Assembly (NCBI GenBank): GCA_002408385.1
Contig: DHSB01000235.1
Span: forward strand, 1-43,465
Direction of reading: 5' to 3'
DNA: 43,465 bases
From: Myxococcales bacterium UBA5297
GTDB lineage: Bacteria; Myxococcota; Myxococcia; Myxococcales; UBA5297
In this document: piece after piece, positions 42,840 through 43,465 of the stretch
Numbering within the stretch: the first letter of the stretch is position 1
How the letters are laid out: each line of letters opens with the position of its first letter
Made by a program: the position numbers and the translations under genes
The notes under the pieces: model-generated
What the model saw: only the letters and a program-made list of their open reading frames with translations
Told to the model about the DNA's origin: nothing
Database searches by the model: none

Positions 42840-43465
42840 ATGTCCAAAGTCAACGACAAGCTCAAGGCGATCGCCGCGGCGGTGACCCAGATCGAGAAGC
42901 AGTTCGGGCGCGGCGCGATCATGCGGCTGGGCGGCGAGGGCGAAGAGGAGAAGGTCCAGGTCATCCCCACCGGCTCGGTCGGCCTCGACCTGGCCCTCGG
43001 GGTCGGAGGCTACCCGCGGGGCCGGGTCGTCGAGGTCTTCGGGCCCGAGGCCTCGGGCAAGACCACGCTCGCGCTGCACGCCATCGCCGAGGTGCAGAAG
43101 ACCGGGGGCGTGGCCGCCTTCATCGACGCCGAGCACGCGCTCGACATCTTCTATGCCCGCAAGCTCGGCGTGCAGGTCGAGGACCTGCTCGTCAGCCAGC
43201 CGGACACCGGCGAGCAGGCGCTCGAGATCGCCGAGCAGCTTGTGCGCACCAGTGCCGTCGACCTGATCGTCGTCGACTCGGTCGCCGCGCTCGTGCCCAA
43301 GGCCGAGATCGAGGGCGAGATGGGCGACGCGCACGTCGGCCTCCAGGCGCGGCTGATGAGCCAGGCGTTGCGCAAGCTGACCGGCGCGGTCGCCAAGTCG
43401 GGCACCGTGGTCCTCTTCATCAACCAGATCCGCATGAAGATCGGCGTGATGTTCGGCAACCCCGA
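42840..43465 (+). CDS. recA: RecA recombinase, 3' end beyond window
   Basis: ATP-dependent strand-exchange protein for homologous recombination and SOS induction. The first 208 codons are present; the gene runs off the right edge, and a full RecA would be about 350 aa. Visible motifs are Walker [10 protein letters not shown] at 68-76, the FIDAEHALD segment with catalytic Glu, the [12 protein letters not shown]alker B region, the L1 region [20 protein letters not shown] and the start of L2 ([17 protein letters not shown]). [14 protein letters not shown] has Ile where most RecAs have Pro. AAGGAGGG lies 7 nt upstream of the ATG. No clear LexA box or -35/-10 is seen in the 94-bp gap, so co-transcription with comM or an unrecognised promoter is possible. 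Confidence 0.97.
   Translation, partial: MSKVNDKLKAIAAAVTQIEKQFGRGAIMRLGGEGEEEKVQVIPTGSVGLDLALGVGGYPRGRVVEVFGPEASGKTTLALHAIAEVQKTGGVAAFIDAEHALDIFYARKLGVQVEDLLVSQPDTGEQALEIAEQLVRTSAVDLIVVDSVAALVPKAEIEGEMGDAHVGLQARLMSQALRKLTGAVAKSGTVVLFINQIRMKIGVMFGNP

Overview
The window is about 43 kb of very GC-rich DNA with densely packed genes. It almost certainly comes from a myxobacterium-like deltaproteobacterium (Myxococcota). The strongest evidence is an mglB-mglA pair that matches the Myxococcus proteins in length (159 and 195 aa) and in motifs. It is followed by TPR, lipoprotein, small membrane and FHA/TonB-like genes in the order of the gliding genes gltD-gltE-gltF-gltG. A PilZ-kinase-AAA-TPR fusion and a pseudo-receiver/coiled-coil giant also fit that phylum. 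No rRNA, tRNA, insertion sequence, phage gene or CRISPR array was seen.

Layout. (1) 150-8646, minus strand: a multidomain Ser/Thr kinase, a 1.4-kb region with small repeats and a possible decayed ORF, glgC, and a soluble PAS-GAF histidine kinase. (2) 8953-17689, plus strand: priA, a 1,885-residue pseudo-receiver/coiled-coil/DUF4388-like/J-like protein, and def, with nth convergent to def. (3) 18412-19318: a gene-poor region with a 21-bp tandem repeat that encodes heptads broken by one frameshift. (4) 19319-32264, plus strand: mglB, mglA, then a run of envelope genes behind a TTGACA promoter (a small exported protein, a TPR/coiled-coil protein, gltD, gltE, gltF, gltG), then a coiled-coil protein and a stand-alone cyclic-nucleotide-binding protein. 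(5) 32348-40683, plus strand: a giant exported FG-GAP plus Ig-like repeat protein, a small exported helical protein, an outer-membrane beta-barrel and a short OPX (Wza-like) lipoprotein. (6) 41213-43465, plus strand: comM/yifB and the first 208 codons of recA, cut by the window edge.

How the genes work together. MglA is a Ras-like polarity GTPase and MglB its GAP. In Myxococcus they direct the Glt/Agl envelope machinery for gliding; here the polarity switch sits directly beside part of its likely effector. The pseudo-receiver coiled-coil giant resembles the MglA partners AglZ and FrzS in architecture and could belong to the same circuit. The beta-barrel plus short OPX pair fits the composite OPX/beta-barrel export system described for myxobacterial polysaccharides. 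Its polymerase, PCP and glycosyltransferases are not in the window. priA, nth, comM, recA, def and glgC are housekeeping genes.

Limits. All calls come from reading the sequence and translations; no database search was run. Starts were chosen from Shine-Dalgarno spacing, domain boundaries and signal peptides, and several differ from the longest ORF. Family names for the Glt proteins rest on gene order plus architecture.
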